From contig JANQMX010000093.1 in the NCBI GenBank assembly GCA_028279885.1, forward strand, positions 1 through 52,534: DNA of 52,534 nt. Direction: 5' to 3'. The notes under the pieces are model-generated. The model did no database searches. It saw nothing but the letters and a program-made list of their open reading frames with translations, and was not told where the DNA came from. Below are positions 16,558 to 26,007 of the stretch, piece by piece. The translations under genes were made by a program, and so were the position numbers. Source of the DNA: Rhodovibrionaceae bacterium (GTDB taxonomy: Bacteria > Pseudomonadota > Alphaproteobacteria > Kiloniellales > DSM-21159). The stretch's first letter is position 1. Every line of letters begins with the position of its first letter.

Positions 16558-16851
16558 ATGGCAGTTAAGATCGGTATGGATGCCGTGCATCCCGGCGGAT
16601 TTATCCGGCGCTCCGTGCTGCCGGACGGCCTCACCGTGACGGCGGCCGCTCGGACACTGGGAGTCGGCCGCCCGGCGCTCTCGAACCTCTTGAACGAGAA
16701 GGCTTCGCTGACGCCGGAAATGGCGCTCCGGGTCGAGAAGGCCTTCGGCGTCAAGATGGAAACGCTGCTCAGGATGCAGACGCGCTATGACGCCTGGCAG
16801 ATGCGCCGGCGCGAGGACGAGATCGTCGTCAGCCGCTATGAACCATCCTAG
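16558..16851 (+). CDS. higA: HigA-type antitoxin, XRE-family HTH
   Basis: A 97-aa antitoxin. The HigA signature HPGGFIRRSVLPDGLTVT (about 10-28) is followed by a helix-turn-helix with AAARTLGVGRPALSNLLNEKASLTPEMALRVEKAFG (about 30-65), then a C-terminal helix that would neutralise HigB. ATG 16558 is chosen (MAVKIGMDAVHP); GGGGAG lies about 15 bases upstream. The pair sits between a PEP-CTERM-like gene and tRNA-Ala, close to an IS, a typical accessory location. Confidence 0.92.
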   Translation: MAVKIGMDAVHPGGFIRRSVLPDGLTVTAAARTLGVGRPALSNLLNEKASLTPEMALRVEKAFGVKMETLLRMQTRYDAWQMRRREDEIVVSRYEPS

Positions 16852-16911
16852 TGGATGTCCGCCTCGCTCGCTGAGCACTCGGTCGATTTGATTACTTGTC
16901 GTCTGGGTCGG

Positions 16912-16939
16912 CCCGCGCCGCTTACCCGGCGCGGGATTT
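16912..16939. terminator. Hairpin between higA and tRNA-Ala, possibly bidirectional
   Basis: CCCGCGCCG (16912-16920) pairs with CGGCGCGGG (16927-16935) across a 6-base loop, followed on the plus strand by ATTTCC. It lies between convergent higA and the tRNA gene, where a two-way terminator would be expected. The U-run is weak. Confidence 0.45.
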
Positions 16940-16993
16940 CCACCTCGCAGCGCGCCACTGGCGCCCTGCGTCCGCTTCGCGGAGCGGTGGAAA

Positions 16994-17069
<76 letters not shown>

Positions 17070-17260
17070 ACCGAGGTCGTCACGAGGTCGCAAAAGCGAC
17101 CCCGAAGCCCGGGAAATTAGGAAGCGGCGGCCGGATTGGCAAGACCCAATCTAGGGCGCCTAACGGCGCCATGCGGGTCCAGCCCACTTAGTCTTGTAAG
17201 GCGCGCCTGCGCCATTGAGGATTGACGTCTCCGTTCCGAGGCGCGCCCGCGCTGTTCCGT

Positions 17261-17324
17261 CCCTCTCCCCCACCCGGCCGCCCACGGAATTGTGGACAGT
17301 GGGGCGGCCGGGTGGGGGTGCGGG
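17261..17324. repeat. C/G-rich hairpin abutting the IS left end
   Basis: CCCCCACCCGGCCGCCC in the left arm (17268-17283) is mirrored by GGGCGGCCGGGTGGGGG (17302-17318), with a 17-base loop. Similar though not identical hairpins flank the mini-element at 1-281 and stand alone at 27314-27391. The rest of the tRNA-to-transposase gap (17070-17404) contains only this hairpin and the IS end. Confidence 0.8.
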
Positions 17325-17328
17325 CGGT

Positions 17329-18647
17329 TCAGACCGGATAGATAGGTGACACTGTAGACCGGATACATGGGTGACAGCTCTAGACGTCGGCCAGGAGGTG
17401 GCCGATGCCCTGGAAAGAGAGCTGTGTGATGGACCAAAAGATCGCCTTCATATCTGCCGCTTTGAGGGACGAGGCGCCGATGAGCGCGCTCTGCTCGAGC
17501 TTCGGCATCAGCCGCAACACCGGCTACAAGTGGCTGCGCCGCTACCGCGATGAGGGGCCGCCCGGCCTGGAGGACCGCTCGCGCGCGCCCCACGAGCATG
17601 GCCGCAGCATGGCGCCGGAGATCGCAGCGGCCATCCTTGCCCTGCGGGGTGACCGGCCCCATTGGGGACCGCGCAAGCTCAGGGCCACCCTCTGCCATCG
17701 CCAGCCCGAGACCTGCTGGCCGGCGGCCAGCACGATCGGCGATCTCCTGCGCCGTCACGGCCTGAGCGACCGCCGCCGCCGCAGGGCCGCCATCGCCGGA
17801 CCAGCCCCGGTCGACTTCGCCGCCATCACCGCCCCCAACGACCTCTGGTGTATCGACTTCAAGGGCTGGTTCCGCACCCGCGACGGGCGCCGCTGCGACC
17901 CCTTGACCGTGACGGATGCCTACAGCCGCTATGCTCTGGTCTGCCAGATCGTCGAGCCGCTCCATGGCCCCGTCGAGGCGGTCCTCGCCCAAGCCTTCCA
18001 GCGCTATGGCCTGCCCAAGACCATCCGCTCCGATAATGGGCCGCCCTTCGCCGCCGCAGGGCCCGGCGGCCTGACCCGCCTCTCCCTCGGATGGCTCAAG
18101 GCCGGCATCGCCATCGAGCGCATCGCCCCGGGCCGACCCGATCAGAACGGACGCCACGAGCGCTTCCACCGGACCCTCAAGCAGGAAACCTCAGCCCCGC
18201 CCGCCGACGACGCCAGCCAGCAGCAGCACCGCTTCGATGCCTTCTGCCATGACTACAACCACAACCGCCCCCACGAGGCGCTCGGACAGAAACCCCCGGC
18301 CAGCTGCTGGCAGCCCTCACCGCGGCGCTATCCAGACAAGCTCGCCGAGCCCTGGTACGACGCAAGCCATGCCGTGCGCCGGGTGCGCTCAAGCGGCGAC
18401 ATCAAGTGGGGCGGTGCCAACATCTTCATCAGCGAGACCCTCGCAGGCGAGAGCATCGGCATCGCTGAAACCAAAGACGGCGACTGGCTCGTCCGCTATG
18501 CCGAGATCGATCTCGGCATCATCGACACTAAGAGACAGAGATTGATCCGCTTCCGACCGCCAAAAGGCGCACGAAAGCACGCGAACAAAGCAAAAACACT
18601 GTCACCTATGTAACCGGTCCAATCTGTCACCCTTCTAACCGGTTGCA
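17329..18647 (+). mobile_element. IS481-family insertion sequence, about 1.32 kb
   Basis: The ends are imperfect inverted repeats of about 45-50 bp. The left begins TCAGACCGGATAGATAGGTG and the right, reverse-complemented, TGCAACCGGTTAGAAGGGTG. Each end carries two copies of a ~22-bp unit (ACCGG.TA....GGTGACA). The element holds one intact DDE transposase gene. The outer limits are judged from the end alignment; I could not see a clear target duplication. The left end lies directly against a hairpin repeat. Confidence 0.85.
17405..18613 (+). CDS. IS481-family DDE transposase
   Basis: A 402-aa transposase, apparently complete. An N-terminal helix-turn-helix (about 25-50, FGISRNTGYKWLRRYRDEG) is followed by an rve integrase core with the catalytic triad Asp151 (LWCIDFKG), Asp210 (IRSDNGPPF) and Glu252 (PDQNGRHERFHRTLK), then a C-terminal beta domain. 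IS481 enzymes cut and move the element by DDE chemistry on its inverted repeats. ATG 17405 is given; ATG 17429 (MDQKIAFISAAL) is likely the true start, since family members usually begin near there. No frameshift or stop is seen, so the element may be active. Confidence 0.92.
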   Translation: MPWKESCVMDQKIAFISAALRDEAPMSALCSSFGISRNTGYKWLRRYRDEGPPGLEDRSRAPHEHGRSMAPEIAAAILALRGDRPHWGPRKLRATLCHRQPETCWPAASTIGDLLRRHGLSDRRRRRAAIAGPAPVDFAAITAPNDLWCIDFKGWFRTRDGRRCDPLTVTDAYSRYALVCQIVEPLHGPVEAVLAQAFQRYGLPKTIRSDNGPPFAAAGPGGLTRLSLGWLKAGIAIERIAPGRPDQNGRHERFHRTLKQETSAPPADDASQQQHRFDAFCHDYNHNRPHEALGQKPPASCWQPSPRRYPDKLAEPWYDASHAVRRVRSSGDIKWGGANIFISETLAGESIGIAETKDGDWLVRYAEIDLGIIDTKRQRLIRFRPPKGARKHANKAKTLSPM

Positions 18648-18735
18648 CAGGCCGGTGCAGTATGGCGCGCCTCCGAGAGGAGACACCGAGCTTTGACGGT
18701 GACGGCGCGCCCAAGAAAGCCGCTGCCCCTCCTCT

Positions 18736-18837
18736 CGTCACCCCGGCCCCCGAGCCGGGGTCCAGCCACAAGCTACGACTGCGCCTACCGCTGGATCCTC
18801 GCGTCTCGACACTGCGTGTCTCGCGCAAGGATGACGT
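18736..18837 (+). repeat. Bipartite intergenic repeat, short form (about 100 bp)
   Basis: Begins CGTCACCCCGGCC..GAGCCGGGGTCCA, then AGCCACAAGC..., and ends CTGGATCCTCGCGTC...CGCGCAAGGATGACG. It lies between the IS end and the 3' end of uppP. Confidence 0.75.
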
Positions 18838-18862
18838 TGGAAGGGAAACCGCAGGCGGCGCC

Positions 18863-19687
18863 CTACTGATACACAAACCAAAGCAGCACGGCGCCGAGGA
18901 AGACGCGGTAGACCGCGAAGGGCCCGAAGCTGGCGTGGCGCAGCCAGCGCATCATCAAGGCGATGGCGATCAGGGCGGTGAGGAAGGACAGCCCGGCGGC
19001 GATGGCCGCATCGATGCCGAGCGAAAGATTGCCCGTCTGATAGAGGTCGTGCCCGACCAGGACGCCGGCGCCGGAGATGGCGGGAATGGCCAGCAGCAGC
19101 GAGAAGCGGGCCGCCTCGGTGCGCTCATAGCCCAGCATGCGGGCGGCGGTCATGGTGATGCCCGCGCGGCTGGTCCCGGGAATAAGCGCCAGAACCTGCG
19201 CCAGGCCGATGATCACCGCTTGGGAGAGGTTCATGTCCTGGATGCGGCGCACCCTGAGCGCAAAGCGGTCGGCGATATAGAGCAGCACGCCGAAGCCGAT
19301 GGTCGCCCAGGCAATGACCTCCAGGCTGCGCAGCTGCGGCGAGATGCTGTCCTTGAGGAAATAGCCGACGACCACGACCGGGATGCTGGCGAGGATGATA
19401 TGGCCGATCAGGCGCCGCCCGGCCCGGCCCTTGGCGTTGCGGGGCATAACCGCACCGAGCAGCATGCGCCAGAGATCGCCGGCGAGATAGAGGCAGACCG
19501 CCGCCAGGGTACCGACGTGCACGGCGATATCGAGATCGAGCCGCGCCTCGGCTGTCTGCTCCATCCCCGTGTAGCCTAGGGCATCGAAGGCCTTCCAGGT
19601 GATCACCAGGTGACCGGAGGAGGAAATCGGCAGAAATTCAGTGATGCCCTGGACGACCGCCAGGATAGCAAGCAGGTAAAGCGGCAC
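18863..19687 (-). CDS. uppP: Undecaprenyl-diphosphatase (UppP/BacA)
   Basis: A 274-aa polytopic membrane enzyme that dephosphorylates undecaprenyl pyrophosphate to recycle the carrier lipid for peptidoglycan and O-antigen, and gives bacitracin tolerance. Family motifs are intact: VQGITEFLPISSSGHL (about 12-27, containing the essential Glu17) and IPGTSRAGITMTAARMLGYERTEAARFSLLLAIP (about 168-200, with the catalytic Arg of PGTSR). About seven to eight hydrophobic helices are visible. The length is typical. Confidence 0.95.
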   Translation of the reverse strand: MPLYLLAILAVVQGITEFLPISSSGHLVITWKAFDALGYTGMEQTAEARLDLDIAVHVGTLAAVCLYLAGDLWRMLLGAVMPRNAKGRAGRRLIGHIILASIPVVVVGYFLKDSISPQLRSLEVIAWATIGFGVLLYIADRFALRVRRIQDMNLSQAVIIGLAQVLALIPGTSRAGITMTAARMLGYERTEAARFSLLLAIPAISGAGVLVGHDLYQTGNLSLGIDAAIAAGLSFLTALIAIALMMRWLRHASFGPFAVYRVFLGAVLLWFVYQ

Positions 19688-19999
19688 GTAATCAGCCCCT
19701 TAAATTCGCGCAGCCCACGCGGTTCGCCGTCTTGCCGCGGCTTATAGCAAGGCGGATTCGCGTTGGCACAGAGGCTATTTAGTTCACAAAGCTGTCCTAT
19801 TCCGCGTCTGCGAGATGAGGGGCGGTCAACCTTCGCCACAATCGCTTATCGGAAAAGCCCATTAGTTATCTCATGCTGACCTATTTTGCTTTTTCCCCTC
19901 GCTTTCTGGGCCCCGGTCACCTATAACACGGTTAGCGGACGGCAATTTCGCCCTCCGCGCGGTCAGCCCTGGCGAAACAAAATTAGCGGACGCGCCCTC
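19688..19999. other. Divergent uppP-gltD promoter region
   Basis: 312 bases without a gene. TATAAC at 19922-19927 could be a -10 element toward gltD but lacks a convincing -35. The 10-mer TTAGCGGACG occurs twice in direct orientation (19932 and 19983), upstream of gltD. No NtrC-type or sigma-54 site was found. Confidence 0.5.
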
Positions 20000-21457
20000 A
20001 TGAGCAGTCGAATGTTGCAGTTCGTCTCGGTCCAGCAGCAGACACCCGACAAGCGGGACGTCACCACGCGGCGGCAGGACTTCGAGGAGATCTACGACGA
20101 GTACCAGCCGCAGGAGGCAGCTGAGCAGGCGGCACGCTGCTCGCAATGCGGCGTGCCCTTCTGCCAGGTGCATTGCCCGGTGCAGAACAACATTCCCGAC
20201 TGGCTGATGCTGACCGCCGAGGGGCGGCTGGAAGAGGCCTATGAGGTCAGCCAGGCGACCAACAACTTCCCGGAGATCTGTGGCCGCATCTGTCCGCAGG
20301 ACCGCCTCTGCGAGGGCAATTGCGTCATCGAGCAGGCCGGCCACGGCACGGTGACCATCGGCTCGATCGAGAAGTACATCACCGACACCGCCTGGGAAAA
20401 GGGCTGGGTCAAGCCGGTCCGCCCGGTGCGCGAGCGGCCCGAGAGCGTCGGCATCATCGGCGCCGGCCCGGCCGGCCTCGCCGCCGCCGAGGAGCTGCGC
20501 AAGCAGGGCTACCAGGTGCACGTCTACGATCGCTACGACCGCATCGGCGGCCTGATGATCTACGGCATCCCCAACTTCAAGCTGGAGAAGGAGGTGGTCG
20601 AGCGCCGCGCCAAGCTGCTGCGCGACAGCCAGGTGCACTTCCACCTCGATACCGAGGTGGGTGGCAGCATCTCCTTCGCCGCGCTGCGCGAGACGCACGA
20701 CGCCCTCCTGGTCGCCACCGGCGTCTACAAGCCGCGCGAGATCCAGGCCCCGGGTGTGGGCCAGGGGAACATCGTGCCGGCGCTCGACTATCTCATCGCC
20801 TCCAACCGCGCCGGCCTGGGGGACAAGGTGCCGGCCTTCGAGGACGGCAGCCTCAATGCCGAAGGCAAGCGGGTCGTCGTCATCGGCGGCGGCGACACGG
20901 CGATGGACTGCGTGCGCACCGCGGTGCGCCAGGGTGCCAAGTCGGTGAAGTGCCTCTATCGCCGCAACCGCCAGAACATGCCGGGCTCCCAGCGCGAGGT
21001 GGCCAACGCCGAGGAAGAGGGCGTGGAGTTCGTCTGGCTGTCGGCACCGCTCGCCTTTCAGGGCGATGCGGCCGGGCAGGTCAGCGCCGTGCGCGCCGCC
21101 CAGGTGCATCTCGGCGCCCCCGACGCCACCGGCCGCCAGACGCCGCAGATCAAGGAAGACGAGGCCTACAGCGTCGAGGCCGACCTGGTGATCAAGGCGC
21201 TGGGCTTCGACCCGGAGGATCTGCCGCACTTGTTCGATGAACCGGAGCTGCCCGTAACCCGCTGGGGCACCCTGAAGGTTGCCTACCCCTCGCTGATGAC
21301 GCCGCTCGATGGCGTCTTCGCGGCCGGTGACATCGTCCGCGGCGCCTCCCTGGTGGTTTGGGGCATCCGCGACGGGCGCGACGCCGCAGCCGGCATCCAC
21401 GACTACATCCAAAATCGTGTGGCCAGCGCGCCAGCCCACGCCGTGGCGGCGGAGTAA
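20000..21457 (+). CDS. gltD: Glutamate synthase (NADPH) small subunit
   Basis: A 485-aa beta subunit of GOGAT. It carries electrons from NADPH through FAD and 4Fe-4S clusters to the large subunit. The N-terminal Fe-S binding Cys are Cys47, Cys50, Cys55 and Cys59 (CSQCGVPFCQVHC), with a second set in ICGRICPQDRLCEGNC. The FAD loop is GAGPAGLAAAEEL and the NADPH loop GGGDTAMDC; the C-terminal FAD contact is VFAAGDIVRGASLVV. ATG 20000 is chosen on homology; ATG 20012 is also possible. gltD precedes gltB, the order of Azospirillum. Confidence 0.95.
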   Translation: MSSRMLQFVSVQQQTPDKRDVTTRRQDFEEIYDEYQPQEAAEQAARCSQCGVPFCQVHCPVQNNIPDWLMLTAEGRLEEAYEVSQATNNFPEICGRICPQDRLCEGNCVIEQAGHGTVTIGSIEKYITDTAWEKGWVKPVRPVRERPESVGIIGAGPAGLAAAEELRKQGYQVHVYDRYDRIGGLMIYGIPNFKLEKEVVERRAKLLRDSQVHFHLDTEVGGSISFAALRETHDALLVATGVYKPREIQAPGVGQGNIVPALDYLIASNRAGLGDKVPAFEDGSLNAEGKRVVVIGGGDTAMDCVRTAVRQGAKSVKCLYRRNRQNMPGSQREVANAEEEGVEFVWLSAPLAFQGDAAGQVSAVRAAQVHLGAPDATGRQTPQIKEDEAYSVEADLVIKALGFDPEDLPHLFDEPELPVTRWGTLKVAYPSLMTPLDGVFAAGDIVRGASLVVWGIRDGRDAAAGIHDYIQNRVASAPAHAVAAE

Positions 21458-21494
21458 GGCGCGGCCCCTTCCAGCGTTGCAAGGACACTTGACG

Positions 21495-24400
21495 ATGATG
21501 ACCCCCGAGCACGACCGGCTGGCCCGCCACGGCCTCTACGATCCGTCAGACGAGCATGACGCCTGCGGCGTCGGCCTGGTGGCCTCGATCGACGGCACGC
21601 CCTCGCGGCGCGTGGTGGAAGCCGGCATCGAGGCCCTGAAAGCGGTCTGGCACCGCGGCGCCGTCGATGCCGACGGCAAGACCGGCGACGGCGCCGGCAT
21701 CCATCTGCAGATCCCGCAGGACTTCTTCCGCGAGCACATCACCCGCACCGGCCATGCGATCGAGGAAGGCCGCATCGGCGTCGGCATGGTCTTCCTGCCA
21801 CGCACCGATTACGAGGCGCAGGAGCGCTGCCGCGTCATCGTCGAGCGCGAGATCCTGCGCGACGGCTACACCATCTACGGCTGGCGCCAGGTGCCGGTGA
21901 ACACCGAGGTGATCGGCGAGAAGGCCAATGCCACCCGGCCGGAGATCGAGCAGATCATGATCGCCGCCAGGCCGGGCATGAGCGCCGAGGACTTCGAGGT
22001 CGACCTCTACGTCATTCGCCGGCGCATCGAAAAGGCGGTGGAGTCCGAGTCCATCAAGGACTTCTACATCTGCTCCCTGTCCGGCCGCTCGATCATCTAC
22101 AAGGGCATGTTCCTGGCCGAGCAGCTCGCCGTCTTCTATCCCGACCTCAACGACGAGCGCTTCGTCTCCAACTTCGCCATTTTCCATCAGCGCTATTCGA
22201 CCAACACCTTCCCGACCTGGCGCCTGGCCCAACCCTTCCGCGTGCTCGCCCACAATGGCGAGATCAACACCCTGAAGGGCAACGTCAACTGGATGAAGGC
22301 GCACGAATGCCGCCTGGCTTCGCCGGCGCTCGACGACCGGGTCGAGGATGTGAAGCCGGTGGTGCAGCCGGGCAGCTCCGACTCGGCGGCGCTCGATGCC
22401 GTCTTCGAGCTGATGGTGCGCTGCGAGCGGGACCTGCCCATGGTCAAGACCATGCTGATTCCCGAAGCCTGGCGGCCGAACGACCCGCTGCCGGACAGCC
22501 ACAAGGCGCTCTACAGCTATTGCAACACGGTGATGGAGCCCTGGGACGGCCCGGCGGCCATCTGCGCCTACGGCGGGCGCTGGCTGCTCGCCGGGCTCGA
22601 CCGCAACGGCTTGCGGCCCCTGCGCTATACCGTGACCGCCGACGGCCTGCTGTTCGCCGGCTCGGAAACCGGCATGGTGCGCATCGATGAGGAGAGCGTG
22701 CTGGAGAAGGGGCGTCTGGGTCCCGGCGAGATGATCGCCGTCGATCTCAAGACCGGCACCCTCTATCACGACCGGCCGCTCAAGGATCTTCTGGCCGAGC
22801 GCCGGCCCTTCGCCGATTGGACCGGCCGCACCACGGTGATCGACGACCTGATCAAGCCGGACCACGGCGAGCCGGTCGACTTTCCCATCGAAGAGCTGCG
22901 CCGCCGCCAGCTTGCCCACGGCATGAGCCTGGAAGACCTGGAGCTGCTGCTGCATCCCATGGTCGAGAGCGGCAAGGAGGCGATCGGCTCCATGGGCGAC
23001 GACACGCCGCTCGCCGTCCTCTCCGACAAGTATCGCGGCCTGCACCACTTCTTCCGCCAGAACTTCAGCCAGGTGACCAACCCGCCGATCGACTCCCTGC
23101 GCGAGCGGCGAGTCATGACCCTGGCCACCCGGCTCGGCAACCTCGGCAACATCCTGGCCGAGGACCCCAGCCAGTGCGACATGCTGAAGCTCAACTCGCC
23201 GGTGCTCTCGAACGCCGAGTTCGAGGCCATGCGCAGCTACATGGGCGCCGCCGCCGTCGAGATCGACTGCACCTTCGCCCCCGCCGAGGGGCCGAACGCC
23301 CTGCGCCAGGGCATCATCCGGGTGCAGAACGAGGCCGAGGATGCGGTCCGCGGCGGCTGCCTGCATGTCATCCTCTCGGACAAGACGCAGAGCCCGGAGC
23401 GGGCGGCCATTCCCATGATCCTGGCCACCGGCGCCGTGCACACCCACCTGACGCAGCAGAAGCTGCGCACCTTCGTCTCGCTCAACGTCCGCTCCGGCGA
23501 GTGCCTCGACGTGCACTACTTCGCCGTGCTGATCGGCGTCGGTGCCACCACGGTCAACGCCTACCTGGCCCAGGAATCGATCGCCGACCGTCACCGCCGC
23601 GGCCTGTTCGGCGAGATGGGGCTGGAGGAGTGCGTCCAGCGCTACATCCAGGCGGTCGACGACGGCCTGCTCAAGGTGATGTCCAAGATGGGCATCTCCG
23701 TCATCTCCTCCTACCGCGGCGGCTACAACTTCGAGGCCGTCGGCCTGTCGCGCACCCTGGTCGACGAATTCTTCCCCGGCATGCCGAGCCGCATCTCCGG
23801 CATCGGCCTCTCCGGCATCGAGCAGAAGCTCCTGGAGCTGCACGACCGCGCCTGGAACGAGGCCGCGGTCACCCTGCCGGTCGGCGGCTTCTACCGCTAC
23901 CGCCGCGGCGGCGAGGCGCATAGTTGGGAGGGGGCGCTGATCCACACCCTGCAGGCTGCCGTCGCCAACGATTCCTATGCGACCTTCAAGCGCTTCAGCG
24001 GCGGCATGGCGACTCTGCCGCCCTCGACGCCGCGCGACCTGCTGGACTTCCGCAGCGAAGGCATCGAGCCGGTGGCGCTGGACGACGTCGAGTCGATCAC
24101 CGCCATCCGCAAGCGCTTCGTCACGCCGGGCATGTCGCTTGGCGCGCTCTCGCCGGAAGCGCACGGGACCCTCAACATCGCCATGAACCGCATCGGCGCC
24201 AAATCCGACAGTGGTGAGGGCGGCGAGGACCCGGGGCGCTTCACCCCGCGGGCCAACGGCGACAACGAGAACTCGGCCATCAAGCAGGTCGCCTCCGGCC
24301 GCTTCGGCGTCACAGCCGAGTACCTCAACCAGTGCCGCGAGATCGAGATCAAGATGGCGCAGGGCGCCAAGCCCGGCGAGGGCGGCCAGCTGCCCGGCTT

Positions 24401-26003
24401 CAAGGTCACCGAGATGATCGCCAAGCTGCGCCACTCGACACCGGGGGTGATGCTGATCTCCCCGCCGCCGCACCACGACATCTATTCGATCGAGGACCTG
24501 GCGCAGCTGATTTACGACCTCAAGCAGATCAACCCGGACGCCAGGGTCTGCGTCAAACTGGTGGCGCGCAGCGGCATCGGCACGATTGCGGCTGGCGTCG
24601 CCAAGGCCAAGGCCGACGTCATTCTGATCTCCGGCCACAGCGGCGGCACCGGCGCCAGCCCGCAGACCTCGATCAAGTACGCCGGCATCCCCTGGGAGAT
24701 GGGCCTCTCGGAGGTGCATCAGGTGCTGACCCTGAACAAGCTGCGCCACCGGGTGCGGCTGCGCACCGACGGCGGCCTCAAGACCGGCCGCGATATCGTC
24801 ATCGCCGCCATCCTGGGCGCCGAGGAGTACGGCATCGGCACCGCGGCGCTCGTGGCCATGGGCTGCATCATGGTGCGCCAGTGCCACTCCAACACCTGCC
24901 CGGTGGGCGTCTGCACCCAGGACCAGGACCTGCGCGACAAGTTCACCGGCACGCCGGAGAAGGTGGTCAACCTCTTCAGCTTCATTGCCGAGGAGGTGAG
25001 GGAGATCCTCGCCGATCTGGGGGTCACCTCGCTCAACGAGGTGATCGGGCGCACCGATCTGCTGCACCAGGTCAGCCGCGGCGCCGCCCACCTGGACGAC
25101 CTCGACCTCAACCCGCTCTTGACCAGCGCGGACAGCAGCGGCCTGCCGCAGTTCTGCACCGTAGAAGGGCGCAACGAGGTGCCCGATACGCTGGATTCGG
25201 CCTTCATCGCCGACGCCGGGCCGCTGTTCCAGGACGGCGAGAAGATGCAGCTGCAGTACAACGTGCGCAACACGCACCGAGCCATCGGCACGCGCCTCTC
25301 GGCCATGATCACCCGGCAGTTCGGCATGCAGGGCCTGGCGCGCGACCACATCACCGTGCGCCTGCGCGGCTCGGCCGGACAGTCGCTGGGCGCCTTCGCC
25401 GTGCAGGGCTTGAAGCTGGAGGTCTTCGGCGACGCCAACGACTACGTCGGCAAGGGTCTGTCGGGTGGCACCATCGTGGTGCGGCCGCGGATGCGCTCGC
25501 CGCTTGAGAGCCAGAAGAACACCATCATCGGCAACACAGTGCTCTACGGCGCCACGGCCGGACGGCTCTACGCCGCCGGTCAGGCGGGCGAACGCTTCTG
25601 TGTGCGCAACTCCGGCGCGACGGCCATCGTCGAGGGCTGCGGCTCCAACGGTTGCGAGTACATGACCGGCGGCACCGCCGTTATCCTCGGCAGGGTGGGC
25701 TACAACTTCGCGGCCGGCATGACCGGCGGCATGGCCTTCGTCTATGACCCGGAGGACCATTTGCCGGCGCGCATCAACAGCGACAGCGTCATCTTCCAGC
25801 GGATCCAGACCGAGCACTACGAGACCCTGCTGAAAGAGCTGATCGCCGAGCAGGTCGAGGAGACCCAGTCGCGCTTTGCCGAGGGCCTTTTGATCGAGTG
25901 GTCGAGCGCGCATCGCCACTTCTGGCAGGTCGTTCCGAAGGAGATGGTGGGCCGGCTGGAGCATCCCGTCACCCTGCCGCTGGTCACCGAAGAGCGCGCC
26001 TAA
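21495..26003 (+). CDS. gltB: Glutamate synthase large subunit
   Basis: A 1502-aa alpha subunit. It hydrolyses glutamine and adds the ammonia to 2-oxoglutarate, giving two glutamates. It starts with a short propeptide, then the class-II amidotransferase domain whose nucleophile is Cys24 (HDACGVG). A central domain follows, then the FMN synthase domain with its 3Fe-4S cysteines in CHSNTCPVGVCTQD (about 1130-1145), and the C-terminal GXGXG beta-helix domain (SGGTIVVRP, GATAGRLYAAGQAGERF). The length is normal. ATG 21495 or 21498, about 37 bases after gltD, so co-transcribed. Confidence 0.96.
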   Translation: MMTPEHDRLARHGLYDPSDEHDACGVGLVASIDGTPSRRVVEAGIEALKAVWHRGAVDADGKTGDGAGIHLQIPQDFFREHITRTGHAIEEGRIGVGMVFLPRTDYEAQERCRVIVEREILRDGYTIYGWRQVPVNTEVIGEKANATRPEIEQIMIAARPGMSAEDFEVDLYVIRRRIEKAVESESIKDFYICSLSGRSIIYKGMFLAEQLAVFYPDLNDERFVSNFAIFHQRYSTNTFPTWRLAQPFRVLAHNGEINTLKGNVNWMKAHECRLASPALDDRVEDVKPVVQPGSSDSAALDAVFELMVRCERDLPMVKTMLIPEAWRPNDPLPDSHKALYSYCNTVMEPWDGPAAICAYGGRWLLAGLDRNGLRPLRYTVTADGLLFAGSETGMVRIDEESVLEKGRLGPGEMIAVDLKTGTLYHDRPLKDLLAERRPFADWTGRTTVIDDLIKPDHGEPVDFPIEELRRRQLAHGMSLEDLELLLHPMVESGKEAIGSMGDDTPLAVLSDKYRGLHHFFRQNFSQVTNPPIDSLRERRVMTLATRLGNLGNILAEDPSQCDMLKLNSPVLSNAEFEAMRSYMGAAAVEIDCTFAPAEGPNALRQGIIRVQNEAEDAVRGGCLHVILSDKTQSPERAAIPMILATGAVHTHLTQQKLRTFVSLNVRSGECLDVHYFAVLIGVGATTVNAYLAQESIADRHRRGLFGEMGLEECVQRYIQAVDDGLLKVMSKMGISVISSYRGGYNFEAVGLSRTLVDEFFPGMPSRISGIGLSGIEQKLLELHDRAWNEAAVTLPVGGFYRYRRGGEAHSWEGALIHTLQAAVANDSYATFKRFSGGMATLPPSTPRDLLDFRSEGIEPVALDDVESITAIRKRFVTPGMSLGALSPEAHGTLNIAMNRIGAKSDSGEGGEDPGRFTPRANGDNENSAIKQVASGRFGVTAEYLNQCREIEIKMAQGAKPGEGGQLPGFKVTEMIAKLRHSTPGVMLISPPPHHDIYSIEDLAQLIYDLKQINPDARVCVKLVARSGIGTIAAGVAKAKADVILISGHSGGTGASPQTSIKYAGIPWEMGLSEVHQVLTLNKLRHRVRLRTDGGLKTGRDIVIAAILGAEEYGIGTAALVAMGCIMVRQCHSNTCPVGVCTQDQDLRDKFTGTPEKVVNLFSFIAEEVREILADLGVTSLNEVIGRTDLLHQVSRGAAHLDDLDLNPLLTSADSSGLPQFCTVEGRNEVPDTLDSAFIADAGPLFQDGEKMQLQYNVRNTHRAIGTRLSAMITRQFGMQGLARDHITVRLRGSAGQSLGAFAVQGLKLEVFGDANDYVGKGLSGGTIVVRPRMRSPLESQKNTIIGNTVLYGATAGRLYAAGQAGERFCVRNSGATAIVEGCGSNGCEYMTGGTAVILGRVGYNFAAGMTGGMAFVYDPEDHLPARINSDSVIFQRIQTEHYETLLKELIAEQVEETQSRFAEGLLIEWSSAHRHFWQVVPKEMVGRLEHPVTLPLVTEERA

Positions 26004-26007
26004 AGGC

